A stretch of 34,248 nucleotides of DNA, taken from Synechococcales cyanobacterium bin59.metabat.ball.084. Lineage in GTDB: Bacteria > Cyanobacteriota > Cyanobacteriia > Cyanobacteriales > Chamaesiphonaceae. This document shows positions 14,101-20,917 of this stretch, piece by piece. Below the pieces are notes generated by a model. That model had not been told where the DNA came from and did not search any database. It saw only the letters and a program-made list of their open reading frames with translations. The translations under genes were made by a program, and so were the position numbers. Location of the stretch: assembly GCA_013297675.1 (NCBI GenBank), contig JAAFHZ010000038.1, forward strand, positions 1 through 34,248. Reading direction: 5' to 3'. Each line of letters begins with the position of its first letter. The first letter of the stretch is position 1.

Positions 14101-14333
14101 GGGGTTTTGGTGAATTCCGCTAGCAGCCGATAATAAATCAGTGCCACCAAATGGGTCTTCCCCATCCCCCGCATCCCAATTAGCAAGGCATAATGTTTGG
14201 CTGGAGTCGTTGCACTCAGCAGGATTTTCTCCAAGAGTTCCTGTGCCAAATCCTGCCGCTGCACCAGGATCGTTTCTAGCTCCTGCGGAGACATCAGGCT
14301 GGGCGTAAACGCCGAAATCATTTGGTTAGCCAT
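11148..14333 (-). CDS. STAND-like P-loop ATPase with winged helix and TPR array
   Basis: This is a protein of 1061 residues. The P-loop is GMRGMGKTHL at about residues 53-62 and a Walker B-like strand LLLIMENLDDLF lies at about 153-164. A winged-helix segment follows at about 285-370 (RKIVELLVDRRHPVMVKEIA ... LRELRKLGYVEA). After a helical linker there are about eleven 34-residue TPR units, most with the signature AWYNRGxSLxxLGRYEEAI. The C-terminal 150 residues are helical without a recognised domain. NTPase, winged helix and repeat sensor in this order resemble STAND-type signalling ATPases, in which the repeats sense a ligand and the NTPase oligomerises. The gene starts 1 bp after the stop of another P-loop ATPase, so the two are a unit. 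Its role, whether defence or regulation, is not shown by the sequence. Confidence 0.8.
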   Translation of the reverse strand: MANQMISAFTPSLMSPQELETILVQRQDLAQELLEKILLSATTPAKHYALLIGMRGMGKTHLVALIYYRLLAEFTKTPTLQDQLVIAWLREEEWGVDSWLDLVSRILRALAVEETQSKLLLEELRRISIEDSIDRAAANATRLLKEAIGDRTLLLIMENLDDLFKGLGEAGQQQFRSFLQGEQCCTILATTPSLFTAVQSRTKPFFGFFNPIHLDRLTVPEAIEMLGKIATLGGQEDLASFLQTPLGRARVRAVHHLAGGNPRVYMLFSQFITRDALDNLVEAFMKMLDDLTPYYQARMKELSNQQRKIVELLVDRRHPVMVKEIAADCFIDAGTAASQLRELRKLGYVEAEQNGRESFYELREVLMRLCLEVKKQRGQWVEIFVEFLKIWYPLSERKNQLELMRGRSQYIKDEHLERALLSDEDPCFIGSQRDLQRALKEQQQLLATETLEELFHSKRLTEENYQELLELVQTDRYSEAQKLLSESLSQKDRSVEKSELTFSLQFLKGLNLLELGGISEALELFDAVLAEDERYSDAWIMRGVSLHDLRRYEEATASYDRAISIKPDKHEAWYNRGISLCDLGRYEEAISSYDRAILIKPDDHEAWYNRGNSLNDLGRYEEAISSYDRAISIKPDKDEAWIMRGVSLHNLGRYDEAISSYDRAILIKSNKYEAWNNRGVSLHGLGRYDEAVTSYGRAILIKPDDHEAWYNRGNSLCGLGKYEEAIASYDRSISINPEDYQDWTNRGISLHNLGRYEEAIASYDRSISINPEDYQDWTNRGISLHNLGRYGEAITSYDRAISIKPDDDEAWNNRGISLDNLGRYEEAVASYDQAISINPKNHQSIHNKGFTYFKWGQYLESINFYNQAILIESDLYDSWHDKGVVQFVMGNYEDALSSWQRTFQIIQQLTTRPNDIAGHIQEFLEELIPRFSLPNSQPQISTFLTQLATIYQQAQVLPELSTALIATLPQILAPNISDYTADEWLALWQNLLGTKPVLEMPLRLMNVAIAYKKQPTQQKRLWLGLAKEEREILNGALELAVTPNSDSSAIDGEPQSTQSSQ
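11820..12725 (-). repeat. 102-bp tandem repeats coding for TPRs
   Basis: About nine 102-bp units encode successive TPRs. Two neighbouring units (from about 11971 and 12073) are identical over roughly 90 bases, including a HIP1 site in each. Such similarity points to recent duplication or gene conversion, and repeat number may vary between strains. Confidence 0.75.
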
Positions 14334-14334
14334 G

Positions 14335-15498
14335 CTAATTACCTCGCTGCTGATGCCAATAGCGTTGCACTAGCGAAAAGCGAAATCGATAGGCTCCCGC
14401 GTCATTTCGACAAATATAGTGGTCTTGCTCTAACAGATTGAGCGTCGATCGAAAAGCTTCTTTATCTAGATCTGGTATCTGGATACTCACCCGATTCCAC
14501 CAGTCACCAAACGTTAATGCTGATTCTGGAGCTAGTTCGTCTAATGCTAGGAGTGCCAACTTGGCATTTTCTCCATAATAGCTACCAATGCGCTTTTCAA
14601 AGTAGCCCAGATCCCAAACATCATACTGACGCACCGCTGCTTTGAGCATCGCTTCTACTTGTGGGACATCGATTGATTGAGCCATTCCTTTGAGTCTGGC
14701 AACACAGTGATGAATATAGAAAGCATTGCCATCAACTGCGGAGGCGATCGATTGACTTACTGCTGATAGATCCGCAGTTGCAACTTTCTCGCCCATCAAC
14801 AGATCCTGTGCCAGTTTCCAGGCATCATACTCAGCCAGCGGCTCTACCTCGACAGGTGGTAAATCGTTCGTGGGCGCATTCCGATATCCTTGTTTCCTTA
14901 GCTCCGCCACCACATGATGCAAACCGATCGAGCCGGTGTACACCATCCGAATTTGGGGATAGTCTTGGCGGATCATTCTTAAAGTATCGAGTACTTCCAT
15001 GGCGCTGCTAGCTCCTTGATCCTGCCGGATGTTATCGATCGCCAGCGGCAATTCATCAAATAAAAATAACCAGCGTTCTCGATCTGCAACTTGGGCAGAA
15101 AGATCTTGCACCATGCCTTGCAGATGTTGTTGCCAAGTCAAATCTGGCTTGGGTAAGCTGACTCCAGCAATCTTCTCCCCGCCCAATCCCCAGTTTTTGA
15201 GCAGTTGCTGAACTTTGCCCTGCCATTTCTGGCTGTTGCCCAGATCTTCACTGACTTTATTGAAAATCTCCCGCACCAGAGTTTCGGGCGATCGAATATT
15301 CTCTAAGTCCCAATAAAATGCTGTTACCCCTGGTGGCTGCTGCGCCAGCATTTTCCTCAGCACGCTAGTTTTGCCCATCCGGCGCTCGGCGGTCATCATC
15401 ACGCCGTGACGCTCCAATTTGTCCCACAGCTCGGCGATGAGTGCATCGCGCCCCACCACTTCTTCTGGTGCCAGCCCACCGCCAGGATTAGTTCTCAT
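14335..15498 (-). CDS. P-loop ATPase of the archaeal-ATPase/ORC-like type
   Basis: This is a protein of 387 residues. ATG 15498 (MRTNPGGGLAP) is preferred to a start 13 codons upstream, because the upstream part is a hydrophobic run lying over a tandem repeat. It begins with the ligand-like VVGRDALIAELWDKL and the P-loop TAERRMGKTSVL (about residues 36-47), typical of archaeal ATPase_2/ORC-like proteins with xRRxGKTS. The Walker B strand is WLFLFDELPLAI (about 138-149), and a sensor-1-like MVYTGSIGL follows. A C-terminal winged-helix-like part is likely (DHYICRNDAGAYRFR near the end). It is encoded 1 bp before the TPR-ATPase, and the two are probably co-expressed from the promoter with direct repeats at 15510-15539. 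Confidence 0.78.
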   Translation of the reverse strand: MRTNPGGGLAPEEVVGRDALIAELWDKLERHGVMMTAERRMGKTSVLRKMLAQQPPGVTAFYWDLENIRSPETLVREIFNKVSEDLGNSQKWQGKVQQLLKNWGLGGEKIAGVSLPKPDLTWQQHLQGMVQDLSAQVADRERWLFLFDELPLAIDNIRQDQGASSAMEVLDTLRMIRQDYPQIRMVYTGSIGLHHVVAELRKQGYRNAPTNDLPPVEVEPLAEYDAWKLAQDLLMGEKVATADLSAVSQSIASAVDGNAFYIHHCVARLKGMAQSIDVPQVEAMLKAAVRQYDVWDLGYFEKRIGSYYGENAKLALLALDELAPESALTFGDWWNRVSIQIPDLDKEAFRSTLNLLEQDHYICRNDAGAYRFRFSLVQRYWHQQRGN

Positions 15499-15509
15499 AA
15501 AATAGCTAG

Positions 15510-15539
15510 TAAAAATAACACATATTAAAAATAACACAT
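15510..15539 (-). promoter_or_regulatory. Direct repeat before the ATPase pair, possible operator
   Basis: The 14-mer TAAAAATAACACAT occurs twice, at 15510-15523 and 15526-15539, with a period of 16 bp. It lies 11-41 bp before the start codon of the ATPase operon, a usual place for a repressor or activator site or for a promoter. Whether any protein binds it is not known; a small tandem duplication in AT-rich DNA is the alternative. Confidence 0.4.
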
Positions 15540-15724
15540 GTTAATTCCACTGCCTATTTTTCTGGCGATCCAGGAGCAATTCCAAATTCAGATTTCTTGT
15601 AATAAGCCAGGTTGATGCTATTGCGAATTATGAAGATCCCCACTTACCGACAACCTTCTGCGGGAAAACTTCTTAAAATCAGAGTTCAAAGGCTCAGAAA
15701 CTCCGGCACCAGGATTTTGATCAC

Positions 15725-18046
15725 ATGACTACCGCTAAGCTACTAAATTCTCAGCCCGCTGCGCTACCAAAAACATTACTAAACATCGAAGGAATGCGCT
15801 GCGCTGGCTGCGTTGCCGCTGTGGAAAAACACCTTCTCGCTACCCCCGGAGTGGTTTCAGCCAGCGTTAACTTATTGACTGCCACGGCAGTAGTGGAACA
15901 CCAACCCGAGTTAGCCCAGATCGATCTCACCCAGCGCCTCACCGATAAAGGCTTTCCCAGTCGCCTCAGAGATCTGCAAGAAGTTGTAATTCCCAGTAAA
16001 ACGGCAGATTCTCAACCGATCAATCAATTACTGATTGCCTTGGGTTTGCTGGCACTGTCGATCGCTGGTCATATCGGCCAATCAACTACTCTTCCTCACC
16101 ATCAACAGGGCAACACCTTAGCCTCTGTCTGGTGGCATTTGAGTTTAGCGACGATCGCTTTGCTTGGCCCCGGCAGATTTATTTTGGTAGATGGCTGGCA
16201 AAGCCTGCGCAATGGCCATCCCAACATGCACTCTTTAGTAGGTATGGGAGTCAGTACCGCTTATCTTACTAGTATACTTGCTTTGATTTTTCCGCAGTTA
16301 ATGTGGGAGTGCTTTTTTGATGAGCCAGTAATGTTAGTAGGAGCCATGTTGTTAGGTCGATCGCTAGAAGCCTATGCCCGCAAGGCGGCAGCCAAAGACT
16401 TCGATCGACTCTTAGCCCTGCAACCGCCCACAGCTCATTTATTGGTAGGAGATCAATCGATCGAAGTCCCGGTCTCACAATTACAAGTAGGCGATTGGAT
16501 CAAAGTGTTACCGGGCGAAACGGTTCCCGCCGATGGACACATTCGCCAGGGCAGCAGCGGCATTGATGAATCTCTGCTTACGGGGGAATCTCAGCCTGTT
16601 GCGCGGCAGGTCGGAGATACAGTGACAGCCGGAACTAATAACCACACCGCAGCTTTGGATATTACGGTCGATCGAGTCGGTGCCGAAACCTTACTGTCTC
16701 GCATGGTAGAAGTAATTGCTAATGCCCAAACTCGGAAAGTGCCCTTACAGCAGCTTGCTGATGCCGTAGCAGGCTACTTTGCTTATATTGTCATGGGTCT
16801 AGCCTTTTTGACTGTCAGCGGCTGGTATGTGGCCAGTCATTGGCTAGCTATCGATATGCCGTTGTTGACCAGTCTCAAGATGGGAATTGCGGTACTGGCG
16901 ATCGCCTGTCCCTGTGCCTTAGGTCTGGCCACTCCCACCGCAATTTTGGTGGGAACTGGCATTGGGGCACAGCGCGGTTTGTTAATCAAAGGTGGTGATG
17001 TATTAGAAAAATTGCGCACCATCAAAACCGTGGTTTTTGATAAAACTGGCACTCTCACGATCGGTAAACCTCAGGTTACTAAGGTGCAACTATTTTTAAC
17101 TGAGTCAGAAGTCTGGCCGTTGGCAGCTATGGCTGCATCTGGGACTAATCACCCCGTAGCCAAAGCGATTTTGGCATACGCCAACCACCTGGGATACTCC
17201 GCAGAACAGGCGATCGACAGCGAAACAGTCCCCGGCTTAGGCACAGTTGCCCGCAGCGTGTCTGGACACAAAGTACTCTTGGGTAGCGCCTTGTGGCTGC
17301 AAGAACAGGGAGTTGCAGTAATTGAAGCAGAAGACCCTTCTGCCAGAAAGGGAGAAGGGAAGCCGGATTATCAAGCGCTTACCCCCTCTCCCGCCTTGAA
17401 AGAGGGCTGGGGTGAGGGTCTTGCCATGCATTCCTCCTTAGTCTATATTTCGATCGACTCTCAACTAGCCGGAGTAATTGGACTCGTAGATCCCTTAAGA
17501 TCAGACGCAGCAGATACGGTGCATTCTCTGCAACAGCAAGGTCTAGAGGTGGTGCTATTGACTGGAGATCGATCGAGCGTCGCCCACCAAATTGCCGCTG
17601 AACTCGGCATCACCAGAGTTTTTGCCGATATTCGCCCCACCCAAAAAGCCGAAATCATCACTGAGCTACAAAAAACTGGCCCAGTCGCCATGGTCGGCGA
17701 TGGGCTTAACGATGCTCCAGCCCTGGCGGTAGCTGATGTAGGAATGGCGATCGGTGATGGAACCGGGGTGGCGATCGATACTGCCGATGTAGTCTTGATG
17801 GTCGATAAATTAACTGGGGTGCAGACCGCGATCGATCTAGGCAAAGCCACCGGTCGCAAAATCCGCCAAAATCTATTCTGGGCAGTGGTCTATAACTGCC
17901 TGGGGATTCCGGTAGCAGCAGGATTATTTTATCCTTGGCATATTACTCTCGATCCTGCTGCTGCTGGAGCTTGTATGGCAATGAGTTCAGTTAGCGTGGT
18001 GTTGAACTCGATCGGTCTGCGTTGGACATTTCGAGAAAAAAGCTGA
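15725..18046 (+). CDS. Copper-type P1B ATPase
   Basis: This is a protein of 773 residues and a P1B-type ATPase for Cu(I)-like ions. An N-terminal HMA domain carries GMRCAGC (about residues 23-29). Membrane segments follow, then the actuator motif LLTGES, the transport motif AIACPCALGLATP (Cys-Pro-Cys in TM6), the phosphorylation site FDKTGTLT, and the hinge motif GDGLNDAPALAVADVG. It belongs with the cyanobacterial PacS/CtaA group, which supplies copper to plastocyanin and cytochrome oxidase or exports it. Which of the two it is cannot be decided here. A 92-bp palindrome-bounded insert lies in frame at 17331-17422 in the nucleotide-binding domain. No accessory copper chaperone gene is adjacent. 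Confidence 0.92.
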   Translation: MTTAKLLNSQPAALPKTLLNIEGMRCAGCVAAVEKHLLATPGVVSASVNLLTATAVVEHQPELAQIDLTQRLTDKGFPSRLRDLQEVVIPSKTADSQPINQLLIALGLLALSIAGHIGQSTTLPHHQQGNTLASVWWHLSLATIALLGPGRFILVDGWQSLRNGHPNMHSLVGMGVSTAYLTSILALIFPQLMWECFFDEPVMLVGAMLLGRSLEAYARKAAAKDFDRLLALQPPTAHLLVGDQSIEVPVSQLQVGDWIKVLPGETVPADGHIRQGSSGIDESLLTGESQPVARQVGDTVTAGTNNHTAALDITVDRVGAETLLSRMVEVIANAQTRKVPLQQLADAVAGYFAYIVMGLAFLTVSGWYVASHWLAIDMPLLTSLKMGIAVLAIACPCALGLATPTAILVGTGIGAQRGLLIKGGDVLEKLRTIKTVVFDKTGTLTIGKPQVTKVQLFLTESEVWPLAAMAASGTNHPVAKAILAYANHLGYSAEQAIDSETVPGLGTVARSVSGHKVLLGSALWLQEQGVAVIEAEDPSARKGEGKPDYQALTPSPALKEGWGEGLAMHSSLVYISIDSQLAGVIGLVDPLRSDAADTVHSLQQQGLEVVLLTGDRSSVAHQIAAELGITRVFADIRPTQKAEIITELQKTGPVAMVGDGLNDAPALAVADVGMAIGDGTGVAIDTADVVLMVDKLTGVQTAIDLGKATGRKIRQNLFWAVVYNCLGIPVAAGLFYPWHITLDPAAAGACMAMSSVSVVLNSIGLRWTFREKS
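17331..17422. repeat. Palindromic interspersed repeat inserted in frame in the P1B ATPase gene
   Basis: The insert is bounded by AAGACCCT (17331-17338) and its exact inverted copy AGGGTCTT (17415-17422). Inside is the motif CCCCCTCTCCCGCCTTGAAA followed by GAGGGCTGGGGTGAGGG, typical of a dispersed cyanobacterial repeat. It adds about 30 residues (KGEGKPDYQALTPSPALKEG) to the nucleotide-binding domain without breaking the frame. Confidence 0.7.
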
Positions 18047-18062
18047 GAATTAACTAGATCAG

Positions 18063-18089
18063 CAGGGTTTTGTCGCCATAGCAACCCTG
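18063..18089. terminator. Hairpin between convergent genes
   Basis: CAGGGTT (18063-18069) and AACCCTG (18083-18089) form a perfect 7-bp stem with a 13-nt loop, 17 bp after the P1B ATPase stop and before the convergent gene at 18156. There is no T run after it, so strong termination is not certain. Confidence 0.4.
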
Positions 18090-18155
18090 TCAAAGAATCA
18101 ACTAAATCAGGTAGTATCAGATCAATCCAGAAGAAAAAATCTATGCCTAAAATAG

Positions 18156-18776
18156 TCATGGCTCCAGGATATTCACCAAGATTCGCAAAAGATCATTTAA
18201 ATCAGCAGGAACCCGGTAGAGATCAAGATCTTGGGTGATGGCGCGAGTTTGTCGATCGAACCTGCCAAATTGCCAAATATTCCCAGTGGAAATCGCCCCG
18301 TACAGAACGGGTTGCTCAGATTCGATCCATTGGTCTAAGGCGATGAGTTCGATCGCTAGTTGGACAAAACCGCGTTCTAGGTCTTCGTTTTTGGCCTCGA
18401 CTACCAAAAAAGTCTGTTGATTTTGTAGCAGGTAATCTAAATAACCTTTGAGCTGATTATTGACATTGATGGGATACTCAATGTTAAGAGTGGCTAAGGT
18501 GTAGTGAAGTATGTCAGTTAAAACCGGAGCAATCAAAAACTCTCGTCTGGCCATTTCGCTAGTAAGGCTAAGGCGGGGTAGGCTTTCTTCGATGCGGGAT
18601 TTTAATTCAGTTAATCGGTCGAGAGTGCCAGAATATTGGGGTAATTGCAAAGATCGTCGCTGTAGCGAAACACCAAAATAAGCCAGGATATCTTGCGGAG
18701 CAAAATTCAGCTTGAAATAATCTGAAAAAGTATAGGATTGCTCTGGCTGAATGACAGGTGTTTTTGGCATAATCAT
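18156..18776 (-). CDS. PD-(D/E)XK nuclease-like protein (type I R-subunit N-terminal-like)
   Basis: This is a protein of about 206 residues; ATGs at 18776 and 18770 and a GTG at 18782 are all possible starts. The region QLKGYLDYLLQNQQTFLVVE followed by AKNEDLERGFVQLAIEL gives an Asp ... Glu-x-Lys pattern (D in GYLD, then EAK), as in PD-(D/E)XK folds and in the N-terminal part of type I restriction R subunits. Single-domain proteins of this kind are common in cyanobacteria and do not form complete restriction systems; no methylase or helicase is adjacent. The function is unknown. Confidence 0.65.
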   Translation of the reverse strand: MIMPKTPVIQPEQSYTFSDYFKLNFAPQDILAYFGVSLQRRSLQLPQYSGTLDRLTELKSRIEESLPRLSLTSEMARREFLIAPVLTDILHYTLATLNIEYPINVNNQLKGYLDYLLQNQQTFLVVEAKNEDLERGFVQLAIELIALDQWIESEQPVLYGAISTGNIWQFGRFDRQTRAITQDLDLYRVPADLNDLLRILVNILEP

Positions 18777-18850
18777 TATCACAATTGACAGATTGAAATA
18801 AAAGTAGGCATCACCAAGATGCCCACCAAGCTTAAGCCATGACCAGATAA

Positions 18851-19915
18851 CTATTTAGCAATGGCCAAAAGCTCATTAGCATTCTTAGCCGTCTCAAAGA
18901 AAAAGCGCACATTATCTTCGGGAGTAGTCGGCAACACCCCATGCCCCAAGTTCATCACATGCTGATGGCGACCAGCCTTGCGCATGGTATCTAAAATTCG
19001 ATCGCGGATGAAATCTTGCGATCCATAGAGCACACAAGGGTCCATATTGCCTTGAGCGCCAATATTTGTGCCAATTCGCTGACGACCAACCGCCATATCT
19101 ACAGTCCAGTCCAGGCTGACCATATCGCAACCCGAAGCACCCATCATCTCTAAAACGCCGCTGCTGCCCGTCACCAATAAAATTAAGGGCGTATCAGGAT
19201 GAGTTTCTTTCACCTTACGAAAGACCTGCTGCTGATAAGGATGAGCAAAAGTAGCGTAGTCCTGAGGACTTAGATGACCAGCCCAAGAATCAAACATCTG
19301 CACAATCTGGGCACCACTATCGATTTGATAGCCTACATATACAGCGATCGCATCAGCAATTTTCGATAGAAGCTGATGCAACAAAGCTGGCTCAGTAAAA
19401 GCCATCCCCTTAATTACTTCATAATTCTTCGAGCCTTTACCTTCTACCGCGTAGGCCGCCAAAGTCCAAGGTGCACCAACAAAACCCAACACAGTAGCAG
19501 CATTGCCCACTTCTTGCCGCAAAGATTTCAAAATAGTTTTAATAAAAGGCATCGATTCTTCTGGCTCCAAGGAATGCAAAGCATCAATTTGAGCCTGAGT
19601 GCGCAAGGGAGAATGAATAATTGGCCCTTTGCCTTCGGCAATATCCATATCGATACCCAAGCCCGGTAGGGGCGTAACAATATCAGAAAAAAGAATTACG
19701 CCGTCTGGTTGAAAAGCCTTCCAAGGCTGGAGGGAAACCTCGATCGCCACTTCGGGAATTTCTGAACGCTCCCGAAAAGAGGGGTATTTATCGCGCAAAT
19801 CTCGATAGACCTTCATGTAGCGACCAGCCTGACGCATCATCCAGACAGGTGTACGCTCCACATTTTCGCCACGGGCAGCGCGCAAGAGCAAAGGGGTATC
19901 ATTAGTGCCGGTCAT
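18851..19915 (-). CDS. hemE: Uroporphyrinogen decarboxylase
   Basis: This is a protein of 354 residues, the normal length. HemE removes four carboxyl groups from uroporphyrinogen III to give coproporphyrinogen III in heme and chlorophyll synthesis, in the cytoplasm. Conserved motifs are [12 protein letters not shown] (about residues 22-33), with the substrate-binding Arg, then [41 protein letters not shown], and the C-terminal [15 protein letters not shown]. The gene stands alone between genes of unrelated function. A 167-bp upstream gap is available for its promoter. Confidence 0.97.
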   Translation of the reverse strand: MTGTNDTPLLLRAARGENVERTPVWMMRQAGRYMKVYRDLRDKYPSFRERSEIPEVAIEVSLQPWKAFQPDGVILFSDIVTPLPGLGIDMDIAEGKGPIIHSPLRTQAQIDALHSLEPEESMPFIKTILKSLRQEVGNAATVLGFVGAPWTLAAYAVEGKGSKNYEVIKGMAFTEPALLHQLLSKIADAIAVYVGYQIDSGAQIVQMFDSWAGHLSPQDYATFAHPYQQQVFRKVKETHPDTPLILLVTGSSGVLEMMGASGCDMVSLDWTVDMAVGRQRIGTNIGAQGNMDPCVLYGSQDFIRDRILDTMRKAGRHQHVMNLGHGVLPTTPEDNVRFFFETAKNANELLAIAK

Positions 19916-20082
19916 ATAAGTGCCTTATATAAGTGAGGAAAAATTAACAATCATTAAGAATTTGAGACCTAATCTCCGGATCATCATCCATTCTGAGCGT
20001 TTTTTCTTTCCCAAAAGTTAACAAAAAAACACAGTTCAACATTTGGCATGTTGAAGAACATTCCAACTCAGTTGTCAAACTA

Positions 20083-20697
20083 TTAGTCAGGAAGCTCTAC
20101 TGGCTTCACGGCTCCATCTCCCACCGTAAATACGGTTTTGGCCGCAAAAACCCCACCGATCAACAAGCCACAAGCAGCCAAAAACAGCACCAAATGCAGC
20201 GGTCTACTCAGTAAAGGGTGCCGCTGACGAAAAGAGAGCGCAGCCTTCTTGGGAGTGGGCTTACGCTTAGCCTGCTGTTGACGAGCAGGAGTTGGCATTT
20301 GGGGCAAATCGGCCTGATGCAAATTGAAAATATGTTGCCAGTCTGGTACCAGCCTTGCCCGATCTCTGCCCACAATTACTACTCGATCGATCCCTTGTGG
20401 TTGCAGCCTCTCTAGAGCTTCTCGCAAAAAGTCCATCAAAAACAGCCGATCGACCGTCTCTGGTAAGATCGCCGTCACCACCAAACAATCATTTCCCATG
20501 ATCGCCGTCACTTCTACACCTAATGGCGATAGAGTATTATCAATCAGCCAATTCAATGCAGCTACGTCTCCGGCTTTCGCTAAAACCATCAAATGAGAAC
20601 GATTTTCTGATGATGAATGAGGATTGTACAAAGGTATTGAGCGGGGTATAGAGCCAACTATTGACCGAGATTTGAGAGGAGAGCTGGTAGAAAACAT
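20083..20697 (-). CDS. Conserved cyanobacterial protein with C-terminal membrane segment
   Basis: This is a protein of about 204 residues from ATG 20697 (MFSTSSPLKSRS); an upstream in-frame GTG at 20808 would add 37 residues. No Shine-Dalgarno clearly decides between them. The N-terminal half holds the text LAKAGDVAALNWLIDNTLSP, then DCLVVTAILPE and a WQHIF ending, which corresponds to a repeated helix-strand unit found in several cyanobacterial hypothetical proteins. A basic linker (KRKPTPKKAALSFRQRHP) is followed by one membrane segment (LVLFLAACGLLIGGVFAA) near the C-terminus. It is divergently oriented to the tyrosine kinase gene. The function is unknown. Confidence 0.6.
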   Translation of the reverse strand: MFSTSSPLKSRSIVGSIPRSIPLYNPHSSSENRSHLMVLAKAGDVAALNWLIDNTLSPLGVEVTAIMGNDCLVVTAILPETVDRLFLMDFLREALERLQPQGIDRVVIVGRDRARLVPDWQHIFNLHQADLPQMPTPARQQQAKRKPTPKKAALSFRQRHPLLSRPLHLVLFLAACGLLIGGVFAAKTVFTVGDGAVKPVELPD

Positions 20698-20917
20698 AAT
20701 CTTTATTGAGAGATATTTATCAAGTGGAAATAAAGCCAATCGTTCAGCAATATCTATGATGCCAGTAGTTAGTGTGTTTAGGCTATAATCACGATCAAAG
20801 CCACTCACGCTAATGTATTCAGACCCTACGTTTGTTCAGTACTCTGACCATTAAGCCGCGCTTTTAAACTGTACTGCAAAGACACATAACTTACCAGGCT
20901 TTAAACCCGATCTGCTC

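Noticed and set aside
18156-18776. Type I restriction system
   Set aside because: Only an R-subunit-N-terminal-like nuclease domain is present; no helicase, HsdM or HsdS is nearby.
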